Assembly (NCBI GenBank): GCA_029239785.1
Contig: JARBUG010000003.1
Location: 58,639-122,638, forward strand
Length of the DNA stretch: 64,000 nucleotides
Origin: Symbiobacteriaceae bacterium
GTDB taxonomy: Bacteria; Bacillota; Sulfobacillia; Symbiobacteriales; Symbiobacteriaceae
Reading direction: 5' to 3'
Positions 8,827-16,126 of this stretch are shown one piece after another. Positions within the stretch are counted from its first letter, which is position 1; each line of letters opens with the position of its first letter. The notes beneath the pieces were generated by a model. That model was not told the DNA's origin. It did no database searches and worked only from the letters and a program-made list of their open reading frames with translations. The position numbers were made by a program, and so were the translations under genes.

Positions 8827-8902
8827 CTAGGCCCTCTCGGCGTGGGCCGGCCACGAATTGGGCCACACCTGCCGGGCTACGGCCCACAATGAGGGGGCCT
8901 AG
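8827..8902 (+). repeat. 76-bp CTAG-bounded palindromic element, copy A
   Basis: Bounded by CTAG at 8827-8830 and 8899-8902, with 68 bp between. The ends are imperfect inverted repeats (GCCCTCTCGGCGTGGGCCG against GCCCCCTCATTGTGGGCCG on the other strand). An inner hairpin is at 8881-8899 (GGCCCAC-AATGA-GGGGGCC). It matches copy B at 15882-15957 over its full length, 61 of 76 positions. The right CTAG contains the stop codon of the 51-aa minus-strand gene, so the element sits between a stop codon and its terminator. Likely a MITE-like element with 4-bp target duplication (inference). Confidence 0.8.
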
Positions 8903-9054
8903 GCCCGGGCCGGCATGTCGCTGACGGTCCATCGAATGAAGGCCAGCGCCGCCGTTTCAACGTCAATCTGCATGGACTGAGCGACCTGATGCAACATCTT
9001 GCCTGACTTGACCTGTGCGGCAACCCTGGTAGCGAGTTCGTCGGTGATGTTCAT
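8899..9054 (-). CDS. 51-aa helical protein, unknown function
   Basis: A short gene with ATG at 9052-9054 and GAGGAGGGG 8 nt upstream. The 51-aa product runs from MNITDELATRVAAQVKSG to TVSDMPARA and is probably mostly helical; I recognise no family. A longer open frame in the same phase extends upstream to 9894, but that part is antisense-like sequence inside the next gene. The good ribosome binding site and the candidate promoter upstream support this start. The stop codon overlaps the CTAG of repeat copy A. Confidence 0.7.
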   Translation of the reverse strand: MNITDELATRVAAQVKSGKMLHQVAQSMQIDVETAALAFIRWTVSDMPARA

Positions 9055-9081
9055 GCCGGATTCCCCTCCTCGGACACTTCT

Positions 9082-9112
9082 TACCTGGATCATAATCATT
9101 GCCAGGATTATT
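9082..9112 (-). promoter_or_regulatory. Candidate promoter of the 51-aa gene
   Basis: On the minus strand TGTCAA, a 16-bp spacer and TATGAT precede the 51-aa gene in the gap between it and the 406-aa gene. The match to sigma-A hexamers is fair, so this small gene may be expressed apart from the operon above it. Confidence 0.4.
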
Positions 9113-9163
9113 GACATCGGAGGAGGGGATGAACTTCGCGGCACCCGATCTGCGGGGGTTGAT

Positions 9164-10384
9164 CTACATCGGAAGGAGGAGGCGGCGCCCGGGGCGCCGG
9201 CCCGGGCCGGGCAGGGTGAAGGCTCCGCCTTCGAGCAGCGCTGCCAGAAGCCATTCGGCACTGGCATAGGGCCAGACCGCCCCCGCTGCCGGCCGCACAT
9301 AAGTCGGGAGCACCAGGCGCACCTCAGGCTCGCTGGTGACCATGAGGCCTGCCGCTTCCAGTGCGCCGTGCATGGCGGGCCAGGGCGGCAGGGAAATACC
9401 GTCAAGGGCCAGGCGTGCAGTGGCCTCGGCGTAACGCAGAGACCAGCCCTGCTGCGAGGCCCGCCCGATGGCCGTCGCCACCAGCCAGGTTTCCCGGGCC
9501 AGGGGGCCGTCGGCCAGAACCGTGGGCTCCCGCAGGATTCCCGGGGCGCCGGCCAGCGCCTCCAGCGCACCCGCCGGCCCCGTGCCCAGCAGCGTCTCGC
9601 ACCACGCCCCGAACCAGGCCGGCGGCGCAGGCAGTGCGGCTTCATGCTCGCACACCAGCTCCCCCGACCACGACCGCCGCACCACCGGCTGTGCCGCCAG
9701 GAACCGGCTGAGCCACTCGGTGTACGCGGGCAGCAGCGGCGCCAGCGGGCCGTCCAGCAGGGGCTGGAGGAGGTACCACTCCCGCCGCCCCCGGCGGGCG
9801 ATGAGCGCCATGCAGACCCGCCGCACCAGGTAATACCGGAACACAGCCGAACCGGCGTGGGGGACGGCGTGACCTCCGCAGGAAGCGGCATCACCGGAAG
9901 CCGGGAACCCCGCGAAGCTGACTGCCCCGGCCGGGAGCGGGTCAGACTGCGCCGCCACCAGGCGGCCCCGGCAGGTCGCCTCCACCAGCGGCCCGATGGC
10001 CACCAGCAGGCCCAAATCCTCTAAGTACGCAAGGTAGGGTCTCACCAACGCCTCCGGCCACCCGAGCGAAGCTGGCGCCACCAGGTGCTCGGGGTGAGCA
10101 ATCACCAGCCGCAGCAGGCGCCGCAGCGAAGCCTGCAGAGGCAGCGGCCCCCCGACCAGGGCCTGCCCGGCCTTCCGGCGCTCCGGACTCATTACCAACG
10201 ACGACGGGCCGGCAGCCAAAGCGGGGCGGGCATACGCCCGCCCCGCCTCCGTAAGGCCACAATCAGGCGTCGCGAGCCCCAGCGCAACAGCCAGCCGCAA
10301 GGCGGGCCCGTCTACGGCCGGCTCTCCCCGTGAAATCGCATCGACCACGGGGTTCATCTCTCGCAATGACGCCGGGAGATCCAT
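9164..10384 (-). CDS. Hypothetical protein, 406 aa
   Basis: Starts 6 bp after the stop of the GTPase gene, so it is probably in the same operon. The protein is Ala/Leu/Gly-rich, without obvious membrane segments or signal peptide. Its N-terminal third (ALRLAVALGLATPDCGLTEAGRAYARP, split by turns) could hold a winged-helix-like region; the C-terminus is short and basic (PGRRPGRRLLLPM). I do not recognise the family. The ribosome binding site is weak (TAGGT), so translation may depend on coupling with the upstream gene. Confidence 0.6.
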   Translation of the reverse strand: MDLPASLREMNPVVDAISRGEPAVDGPALRLAVALGLATPDCGLTEAGRAYARPALAAGPSSLVMSPERRKAGQALVGGPLPLQASLRRLLRLVIAHPEHLVAPASLGWPEALVRPYLAYLEDLGLLVAIGPLVEATCRGRLVAAQSDPLPAGAVSFAGFPASGDAASCGGHAVPHAGSAVFRYYLVRRVCMALIARRGRREWYLLQPLLDGPLAPLLPAYTEWLSRFLAAQPVVRRSWSGELVCEHEAALPAPPAWFGAWCETLLGTGPAGALEALAGAPGILREPTVLADGPLARETWLVATAIGRASQQGWSLRYAEATARLALDGISLPPWPAMHGALEAAGLMVTSEPEVRLVLPTYVRPAAGAVWPYASAEWLLAALLEGGAFTLPGPGRRPGRRLLLPM

Positions 10385-10390
10385 AACGAC

Positions 10391-11887
10391 CTACCCGAGC
10401 TTGCCCCGAATGATCTGCGCCAGCGTCGGAGTGCCAATCTCCTGCAGCTCATAGCCGACTCGGAGAATGGGCTTGTTGCACTTCACAACGCGGGTGATAT
10501 CGATCGGGGTAGCGGACACGACCAGGTCGCAGTCGCAGGCATTGATCGTCTCTTCCAGGTCCTTCGTCTGCTTGTCGCCGTAGCCCATGGCGGGCAGCAG
10601 GCCTTCGCCGATGTTCGGATACTTCCGGAAGGTGTCGGCGATGGTGTCGACGGCGTAGGGCTTCGGGTCGACCAGCTCACGGGCGCCGTACCGCTTGGCG
10701 GCCACAACGCCGGCGCCGTACTTCATTTCGCCGTGGGTCAGGGTCGGGCCGTCTTCCAGTACCAGGACCCGCTTGCCGCGAATCTGCTCGGCGCCGGCCA
10801 CGAAAATCGGCGAAGCCGCATCAACGACGATGGCGCCCGGGTTGACCTTGGCGATGGACTCACGAACCTTATTGACGTTCTCAGGCGTAGCGGTATCAAC
10901 CTTATTGATCACGACCACGTCGGCCAGGCGCAGGTTGGTCTCGCCGGGGTGGTAGGCCATTTCGTGGCCCGGACGATGCGGGTCAGCGATGGTGATATAC
11001 AGGTCAGCTTCATAGAACGAGAAGTCGTTGTTGCCGCCATCCCAAATGATGACGTCGGCTTCTTTTTCAGCCTCGCGCAGAATCGCCTCGTAATCGACGC
11101 CCGAGTAAATGACGGCGCCCAGGTCGATGTGCGGCTCGTACTCCTCGCGCTCCTCGATGGTGCACTTGTGGAAGTCGAGGTCGGCGTAGGAGGCAAAGCG
11201 CTGGACTTTCTGGGCCTCCAGGTCGCCGTAAGGCATCGGGTGGCGGATGGAGACGACTTTCTTGCCCATGTCACGCAGGGCCTTGACGACCGCACGCGAG
11301 GTCTGGCTCTTGCCGGCGCCCGTACGAACGGCGACGACGGCGATGACGGGCTTGGTCGACTTGATGCGGGTCGCCTTGTAGCCGAGCAGCTTGAAGTCGG
11401 CGCCGGCGGCCATGGCGGCCGAGGCCCGGTGCATCACATACTCGTGGGGAACGTCGGAGTAGGCGAAAACGACTTCATCAACCTTCAGCTCTTGGATCAG
11501 CTTCGCCATGTCGGCTTCGTCATAAATGGCGATGCCGTTGGGATAAAGGCGGCCAGCCAGCGCAGCCGGATACTTCCGGCCGGCGATATCGGGAATCTGG
11601 GTGGCGGTGAAGCCGACAACCTCGTAGGCTTCATTGTCGCGGTAGAATACGTTGAAGTTGTGGAAGTCGCGACCGGCAGCACCCAGAATCAGCACACGCG
11701 TCTTCGTCATGGGAATTCTCCTTTCGCATTGGGTCTTCGCACAATCGACGCAAACCTGCTCCGGATCGTGCGTCAACCAAAAGTTGACTTGTTCTTCAGG
11801 AGTAACCCCGGACGGGACGTCGCAGCAGCCGCGTGCTTTCGCACTTCCCGAATCAAGTGGCGCTCCGCAGAGCCGGCAAACATCCAT
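10391..11887 (-). CDS. COG2403-type predicted GTPase (cyclic-2,3-diphosphoglycerate synthetase-like), with Cys-rich N-terminal extension
   Basis: The core (from MTKTRVLILGAAGRDFHNF) is a P-loop protein of the COG2403/cPGS-like family. It has a Walker A-like VRTGAGKSQTSR, WDGGNND, and INKVD as the G4-like specificity motif. The family is known beside carbamate kinase and carbamoyltransferase genes, as here; its function in bacteria is not settled. Two starts are credible. ATG 11710 has AAAGGAG at 7 nt spacing (439 aa, the usual family length). ATG 11887 has GGGAGGG upstream and adds about 60 residues with CRLC, GCC and CVDC, which look like zinc ligands (498 aa). The frame is open through both. 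Confidence 0.8.
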   Translation of the reverse strand: MDVCRLCGAPLDSGSAKARGCCDVPSGVTPEEQVNFWLTHDPEQVCVDCAKTQCERRIPMTKTRVLILGAAGRDFHNFNVFYRDNEAYEVVGFTATQIPDIAGRKYPAALAGRLYPNGIAIYDEADMAKLIQELKVDEVVFAYSDVPHEYVMHRASAAMAAGADFKLLGYKATRIKSTKPVIAVVAVRTGAGKSQTSRAVVKALRDMGKKVVSIRHPMPYGDLEAQKVQRFASYADLDFHKCTIEEREEYEPHIDLGAVIYSGVDYEAILREAEKEADVIIWDGGNNDFSFYEADLYITIADPHRPGHEMAYHPGETNLRLADVVVINKVDTATPENVNKVRESIAKVNPGAIVVDAASPIFVAGAEQIRGKRVLVLEDGPTLTHGEMKYGAGVVAAKRYGARELVDPKPYAVDTIADTFRKYPNIGEGLLPAMGYGDKQTKDLEETINACDCDLVVSATPIDITRVVKCNKPILRVGYELQEIGTPTLAQIIRGKLG

Positions 11888-11926
11888 AGCCGCCTTCCCT
11901 CCCATCCGAGAATTGTCCGCGCCTGG

Positions 11927-12835
11927 CTAGCCCATAATCAGGGCCATAATGGCCTTCTGGGCGTGCAGCCGGTTCTCGGCCTCGTCGAAGATGACGCTGT
12001 TGATGGAGTCGGCGACCTCGTTGGTCACCTCTTCGCCGCGGTGGGCGGGCAGGCAGTGCATGAACAGGTAGTCCGGCTTGGCATGTTTGACCAGATCGGC
12101 ATTGACCTGATACGGGGCAAAGTGCTGCTTGCGCACGGCCGCTTCGGCTTCCTGGCCCATGGAGGCCCACACGTCGGTGTAAATGACATCGGCGCCGGTG
12201 ACGGCTTCGACCGGATCATAAACGACCCGGGCGCCCGTGCGGGTCAGGTCGGCGTCCTTCGGCTCGTAGCCCTTCGGGCAGGCGATGACCACTTCCATGT
12301 TGAACTTGGCGCCTGCTTCCATGATCGAAAGGGCTACGTTATTGCCGTCGCCCACAAAGACCATCTTCAGGCCATCGAGGTGGCGCTTCTTCTCGCGAAT
12401 CGTCATGACGTCGGCCATGATCTGGCAGGGGTGGCTGTAGTCGGTCAGCGCGTTGATGACCGGAATGTCGGCGTACTGCGCCAGGTCGAGCACGTCCTGG
12501 TGGGAGAAGGTGCGAATCATGATGCCGTCGAGGTACCGGGAGAAAACCCGGGCCGTGTCGGCGATGGATTCGCCGCGGCGGAGCTGTAGGTCGTTGGCCG
12601 ACAGGAAGAGGCCGTAGCCGCCCAGTTGGTAGATGCCGACCTCGAAGGAGAGGCGGGTGCGGGTGGAGGCCTTCGAGAAGTACATGCCCAGCGTCTTGCC
12701 CTTCAGGGGCTGATCGATGATGCCCATCTTGTGGCGCAGCTTGAGCATATCGGCGGTGTTCAGAATCTGGTCCAGCTCTTCCCGGTTAAAGTCCCATACG
12801 TCTAGAAAATCGCGGCCCTTCAGTGATACGGTCAT
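11927..12835 (-). CDS. argF: Ornithine carbamoyltransferase
   Basis: A 302-aa protein of standard family length. Carbamoyl-phosphate site motif STRTR, ornithine/carbamoyl-phosphate motif HPCQ, and the C-terminal HCLPAHRGEEV with the catalytic Cys are all present. The reaction is carbamoyl phosphate + ornithine to citrulline + phosphate in the cytoplasm. The ATG at 12835 has AAGGAGG 9 nt upstream. It follows carbamate kinase and precedes the COG2403 GTPase on the same strand. Without arginine deiminase nearby, the cluster could run either toward citrulline synthesis or toward ATP from carbamoyl phosphate. A palindromic site resembling an ArgR box lies 63 bp upstream. Confidence 0.93.
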   Translation of the reverse strand: MTVSLKGRDFLDVWDFNREELDQILNTADMLKLRHKMGIIDQPLKGKTLGMYFSKASTRTRLSFEVGIYQLGGYGLFLSANDLQLRRGESIADTARVFSRYLDGIMIRTFSHQDVLDLAQYADIPVINALTDYSHPCQIMADVMTIREKKRHLDGLKMVFVGDGNNVALSIMEAGAKFNMEVVIACPKGYEPKDADLTRTGARVVYDPVEAVTGADVIYTDVWASMGQEAEAAVRKQHFAPYQVNADLVKHAKPDYLFMHCLPAHRGEEVTNEVADSINSVIFDEAENRLHAQKAIMALIMG

Positions 12836-12897
12836 CCCTGGAACCTCCTTGACTACGGCTTGGCTGTCGATGTTGCTGTGGGCGCTGGCTGTTGGAG

Positions 12898-12910
12898 TGC
12901 ATAATTATGC
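12898..12910. promoter_or_regulatory. Candidate ArgR-type operator upstream of argF
   Basis: The palindrome TGCATAATTATGC lies in the arcC-argF gap. It resembles the ARG-box core (TGAATnnnnATTCA) and matches the TGCATA-N2-TATGCA pattern also seen at 13125-13138 and 50136-50149. Its position before argF fits regulation by arginine, but binding is inferred. Confidence 0.45.
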
Positions 12911-12971
12911 GTCACCGCTGAGTGGACCGCCGTCTGCGTGGCCCACCCGTCGGGGCTTTGACCACGCTGTG

Positions 12972-13907
12972 CTACGGGACGATCACGGTGCCTGCATTCC
13001 CCTCTACGGCCTGGGTTGCATCGTCCAGCGAGGAGATGACGCCCCACTTGCCCGTCGCTTCCACGAAACGCATAATAGCTTCGACCTTGGGACCCATAGA
13101 GCCTGCCTTAAAGTGGCCTTCTGATGCATATTTATGCATCTGGGCGAGGGTCACACGGCTGAGCATCTCCTGATCGGGCTGCTTGTAGCGCAGGCAGACC
13201 TTCGGCACATCGGTCAGAATGCAGAACAGGTCGGCGCCCACATCGGCGGCCAGGCGCTGCCCGGCCAGATCCTTATCGATGACGGCCTCGCAGCCGGTCA
13301 GCTTTTCACCTTCCAGGAACGAAGGAACGCCGCCGCCGCCCGAGCAGATGACCACGGCGCCGGCATCTACCAGCGTCTTGATGGCCTCCTTCTCCCAAAT
13401 GGCCTTGGGGTTGGGCGAGGGTACCACCCGCCGCCAGCCGCGGCCGGCGTCTTCTTTCATCTGCCAGCCCTTTTCGGCCATGTAGCGCTGGGCCTTGGCC
13501 TCGGTGTAGAAAGGCCCGACCGGCTTGGTGGGGTTCTTGAAGGCCGGGTCGTCACGGTCAACGAGGACCTGCGTAACCAGCGTGACGACGGGCTTGACAA
13601 TGCCCCGTTCACGCAGCAGATTATCAAGCTGATTCTGCATCCAGTAGCCCAGCATGCCCTGGCTCATGGCGCCGGCCACGTCCATAGGCATGGGGGGCAC
13701 CACGGCGGAGGCTTCTTCCTGCTGGATCAGCAGGTTGCCGACCTGGGGGCCGTTTCCGTGCGTCACGACGACACGGTGTCCGGCCTCGATCATGCCAGCG
13801 ATCTGCACACAAGTCTTGCGGATATTCTCCGCCTGTTCGGCTGCGGTACCGGCCTGGCCGGGCTGCAAAATGGCGTTGCCGCCCAGCGCGATGACGATGG
13901 TGGCCAT
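12972..13907 (-). CDS. arcC: Carbamate kinase
   Basis: A 311-aa amino acid kinase family protein. The N-terminal ALGGNAIL and THGNGPQVGNLL motifs are typical of carbamate kinase, and ICSGGGGVP and IDKDLAGQRLA form the nucleotide-binding and catalytic region. It interconverts carbamoyl phosphate + ADP and ATP + carbamate/ammonia + CO2. The ATG at 13907 has GAGGAGG about 12 nt upstream. It is the first gene of the minus-strand unit arcC-argF-GTPase-hypothetical. An 8-2-8 palindrome (13123-13140) sits inside the coding region and forces A/T-ending codons unusual for this gene. Confidence 0.93.
   Translation of the reverse strand: MATIVIALGGNAILQPGQAGTAAEQAENIRKTCVQIAGMIEAGHRVVVTHGNGPQVGNLLIQQEEASAVVPPMPMDVAGAMSQGMLGYWMQNQLDNLLRERGIVKPVVTLVTQVLVDRDDPAFKNPTKPVGPFYTEAKAQRYMAEKGWQMKEDAGRGWRRVVPSPNPKAIWEKEAIKTLVDAGAVVICSGGGGVPSFLEGEKLTGCEAVIDKDLAGQRLAADVGADLFCILTDVPKVCLRYKQPDQEMLSRVTLAQMHKYASEGHFKAGSMGPKVEAIMRFVEATGKWGVISSLDDATQAVEGNAGTVIVP
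13123..13140. promoter_or_regulatory. Palindrome inside arcC, possible operator
   Basis: GATGCATA-TT-TATGCATC is a perfect 8-bp inverted repeat with a 2-bp centre. It shares TGCATA-N2-TATGCA with the site before argF, about 225 bp away, a spacing that could allow looping. Function is inferred. Confidence 0.4.
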
Positions 13908-13952
13908 GAGTGACGGGGCCTCCTCGCATTTGGTAAGTTATTCCGTCCTGTT

Positions 13953-13981
13953 TATACAGTATTGCATAAGATCCATTTCAA
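13953..13981 (-). promoter_or_regulatory. Promoter of the arcC operon
   Basis: On the minus strand TTGAAA (13976-13981) and TGTATA (13953-13958) are separated by 17 bp, about 45 bp before the arcC start. A good sigma-A type match. Confidence 0.55.
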
Positions 13982-14095
13982 GTCCTTCCTGCCAATTTTC
14001 TATCTACAGGAATCTTTTGACTCACATTTTGTGGGTTGAAAGTGCTATGGTAATCAAGTGGCAGGAATTCCGCTGTGGGAGAAGAATCCAAAACG

Positions 14096-14106
14096 AGTTG
14101 GTATAC
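14096..14106 (+). promoter_or_regulatory. Extended -10 promoter for rng
   Basis: TGGTATACT (TGnTATAnT type) lies about 85 bp upstream of the rng start in an AT-rich stretch. No clear -35 hexamer is seen, as is common for extended -10 promoters. Confidence 0.4.
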
Positions 14107-14187
14107 TAGTAGCAGTGGGATGGGCCTTTTGGTGCACCCGCACGCCCTGTGGCGTTCCGCGAACCCCAAAAGAGATGGGGGATTTTT

Positions 14188-15885
14188 GTGGCGAAAGAGA
14201 TTCTCGTTACCGTTGATGTCGACGAAACCCGCGCGGCTGTCGTCGAAGATGGCGAGTTGGTGGAGCTCTTTGTCGAGCGGCCTGTCCACCAGCGGGTGGT
14301 CGGCAACATCTATAAAGGCAAGGTTGAAAACGTTCTGCCCGGCATGCAGGCGGCCTTTGTGGACATTGGGCTTGACCGGAATTCGTTCCTGTATGTAGAT
14401 GACGCCCTGCCCGGGCGGGCGGAGGTCGAAGGCGAGTCAGTCGGCGGCGCTGCCAAGACCAAGCTGACCATTAAGGAGATCGTCCGGCCGGGTCAGGAGA
14501 TTATCGTGCAGGTGGCCAAGGAACCGATTGGCACGAAGGGCGCCCGGGTTACCCGGCATATTACGCTGCCTGGGCGTTTTCTGGTGCTGATGCCGCATGT
14601 CGACTACATCGGCGTGTCGCGCCGCATCGACGACGACAAGGAGCGGGAGCGGCTCAAGCAGGTGGCGGCCAGGGTAAAGCCGGAGGGCGCCGGCCTTATT
14701 GTACGCACGGTCGCCGAGGGTGCGCATGAGGAGGAACTGGCGAAGGATGCCGCCTTCCTCCATAAGCTCTGGGAGCGGGTGGCCAACCGCGCCATTACGG
14801 CCCCGTCGCCGTCGTTGCTTCACCGTGATTTGGGCCTGGTTCATCGCATCGTGCGTGATTGGTTTGACGACACGGTCGACCAGTTCACCATCGACAACAA
14901 AGAAGAGTACCAGCGGGCGGCCGAGCTGCTCGAATTGCACGCGCCGCACCTGAAGGAGCGTCTGCGCCTGTACACGCGTACGGATCAGTCCCTCTTCGAT
15001 TTCCACAGCATGGAGATGGAGATTGATAAGGCGCTGAAGCGGCGGGTCTGGCTGAAGAGCGGCGGGTATATCGTAATCGATCAGACCGAAGCGCTCACCT
15101 GTATCGATGTGAATACCGGCAAGTTTGTCGGGACGACGAACCTGGCCGACACCGTCTTCAAGACAAACCTTGAGGCGGCCAAGGAGATCGCCCGGCAGCT
15201 TCGTCTGCGTGATATTGGTGGCATCATCATCATCGATTTCATCGATATGGAAGTGACCGATCACCGCCAAAAGGTGATCAAGACGCTGGAGGACGAGCTG
15301 AAGCGGGACCGGACCCGGGCCAACGTGCTGGGCCTGACACAGCTCGGCCTGCTTGAGATGACGCGCAAGAAGTCGCGCCAGAACCTGGACGAAGCCATGA
15401 TGCGCTCCTGCCACTACTGCGACGGGCGGGGCAAGGTGCTCTCGGAGGAGACCATGGCGCGCCGGGTCCGGGCTGAGGTGCGCCGCATTTTGAAGCAGAG
15501 TTCCAGCGAGGCGTTGTTGATGGAAGTGCATCCGTCGGTGGCGGCGCTGCTGATTGGGGCCGGCGGCTCGAACCTCAAGGAGTTGGAGGCCGAGCTGGGT
15601 AAGATCATCTACATTCGCGGGAATAACGAGGTCCATCTGGAGGAGATGCATTTGCGGGTGCTGGGCACCCGTGAAGAGGTGGAGGAGCGGGCGCTGCCCG
15701 TGAAGTCCGGCCAGGTGGTGGAGGTCAAAATCGACGAGGCGCACGTGACGAACACGGCTGATGGCATTGCCCGGGTGGACGGGTATGTGATCGACGTGGA
15801 GGACGCCGGGGCGCTGGTGGGCAAGCGGGTCAAGGTTGAGATTGGCAAGGTGTATCGCACGTATGCCAAGGCCCGATTGATCTAG
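14188..15885 (+). CDS. rng: Ribonuclease E/G family protein (RNase G)
   Basis: A 565-aa endoribonuclease: S1-type RNA-binding domain near the N-terminus (VGNIYKGKVENVLPGMQAAF, split), an RNase H-like/DNase I-like catalytic core with the Mg2+-site segment CIDVNTGKFVG and IIIDFIDM, and the Zn-link CHYCDGRGKV. A C-terminal TRAM-like region (KSGQVVEVKIDEAH) is present, as in several clostridial RNase G proteins. It processes rRNA and mRNA 5' ends. GTG 14188 is chosen because GGGGGA lies 5 nt before it; an ATG at 14149 has no binding site. In related genomes rng directly precedes rplU; here 8 kb intervenes. The stop TAG lies in the CTAG of repeat copy B. Confidence 0.92.
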   Translation: MAKEILVTVDVDETRAAVVEDGELVELFVERPVHQRVVGNIYKGKVENVLPGMQAAFVDIGLDRNSFLYVDDALPGRAEVEGESVGGAAKTKLTIKEIVRPGQEIIVQVAKEPIGTKGARVTRHITLPGRFLVLMPHVDYIGVSRRIDDDKERERLKQVAARVKPEGAGLIVRTVAEGAHEEELAKDAAFLHKLWERVANRAITAPSPSLLHRDLGLVHRIVRDWFDDTVDQFTIDNKEEYQRAAELLELHAPHLKERLRLYTRTDQSLFDFHSMEMEIDKALKRRVWLKSGGYIVIDQTEALTCIDVNTGKFVGTTNLADTVFKTNLEAAKEIARQLRLRDIGGIIIIDFIDMEVTDHRQKVIKTLEDELKRDRTRANVLGLTQLGLLEMTRKKSRQNLDEAMMRSCHYCDGRGKVLSEETMARRVRAEVRRILKQSSSEALLMEVHPSVAALLIGAGGSNLKELEAELGKIIYIRGNNEVHLEEMHLRVLGTREEVEERALPVKSGQVVEVKIDEAHVTNTADGIARVDGYVIDVEDAGALVGKRVKVEIGKVYRTYAKARLI

Positions 15886-15957
15886 ACCCTTTCGGCATGG
15901 GCCGGTCGAGAATAGGCCCACGCCTGACGGGTTACGGCACCCATTGAGGGTGCCTAG
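15882..15957 (+). repeat. 76-bp CTAG-bounded palindromic element, copy B
   Basis: Same length and plus-strand orientation as copy A (8827-8902). CTAG is at 15882-15885 and 15954-15957. The inner hairpin GGCACCC-ATTGA-GGGTGCC (15936-15954) is perfect; relative to copy A its fourth pair changes from C-G to A-T, a compensatory change. The rng stop codon TAG is part of the left CTAG, and a standard terminator follows 17 bp later. Confidence 0.8.
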
Positions 15958-15974
15958 AGCGATTGTTGTGGCAA

Positions 15975-16007
15975 GGCCGCACCCTTTCCGGGGTGCGGTC
16001 TTTTTTT
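15975..16007 (+). terminator. Intrinsic terminator of rng
   Basis: A 10-bp stem (GGCCGCACCC, 15975-15984; GGGTGCGGTC, 15991-16000, one G-U pair), a 6-nt loop and seven T residues. Confidence 0.9.
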
Positions 16008-16126
16008 GCTTTCGTGTATTACGCCGGGAGATTGTTCCTGGATACTGAGACAAATTGGAAGGAAATGGAAGTTGGAATGCGAATTCTATTTGCCGTTGAC
16101 AGATGAGGACCGGGGGAGGGATGGCA

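Noticed and set aside
8827..8902. Reading the 76-bp element as a known riboswitch or ribozyme
   Set aside because: No match to the conserved cores I know (c-di-GMP, SAM, THF, hammerhead, HDV, twister), and the two copies lie downstream of genes in both orientations.
9164..9894. Upstream extension of the 51-aa gene to a 331-aa protein
   Set aside because: The added part lies inside another gene in a different frame, has no binding site, and is Arg/Pro/Ser-rich.
10733..12589. Plus-strand frame of 618 codons across the GTPase and argF genes
   Set aside because: It is antisense to two recognised genes and the translation is repetitive and featureless.
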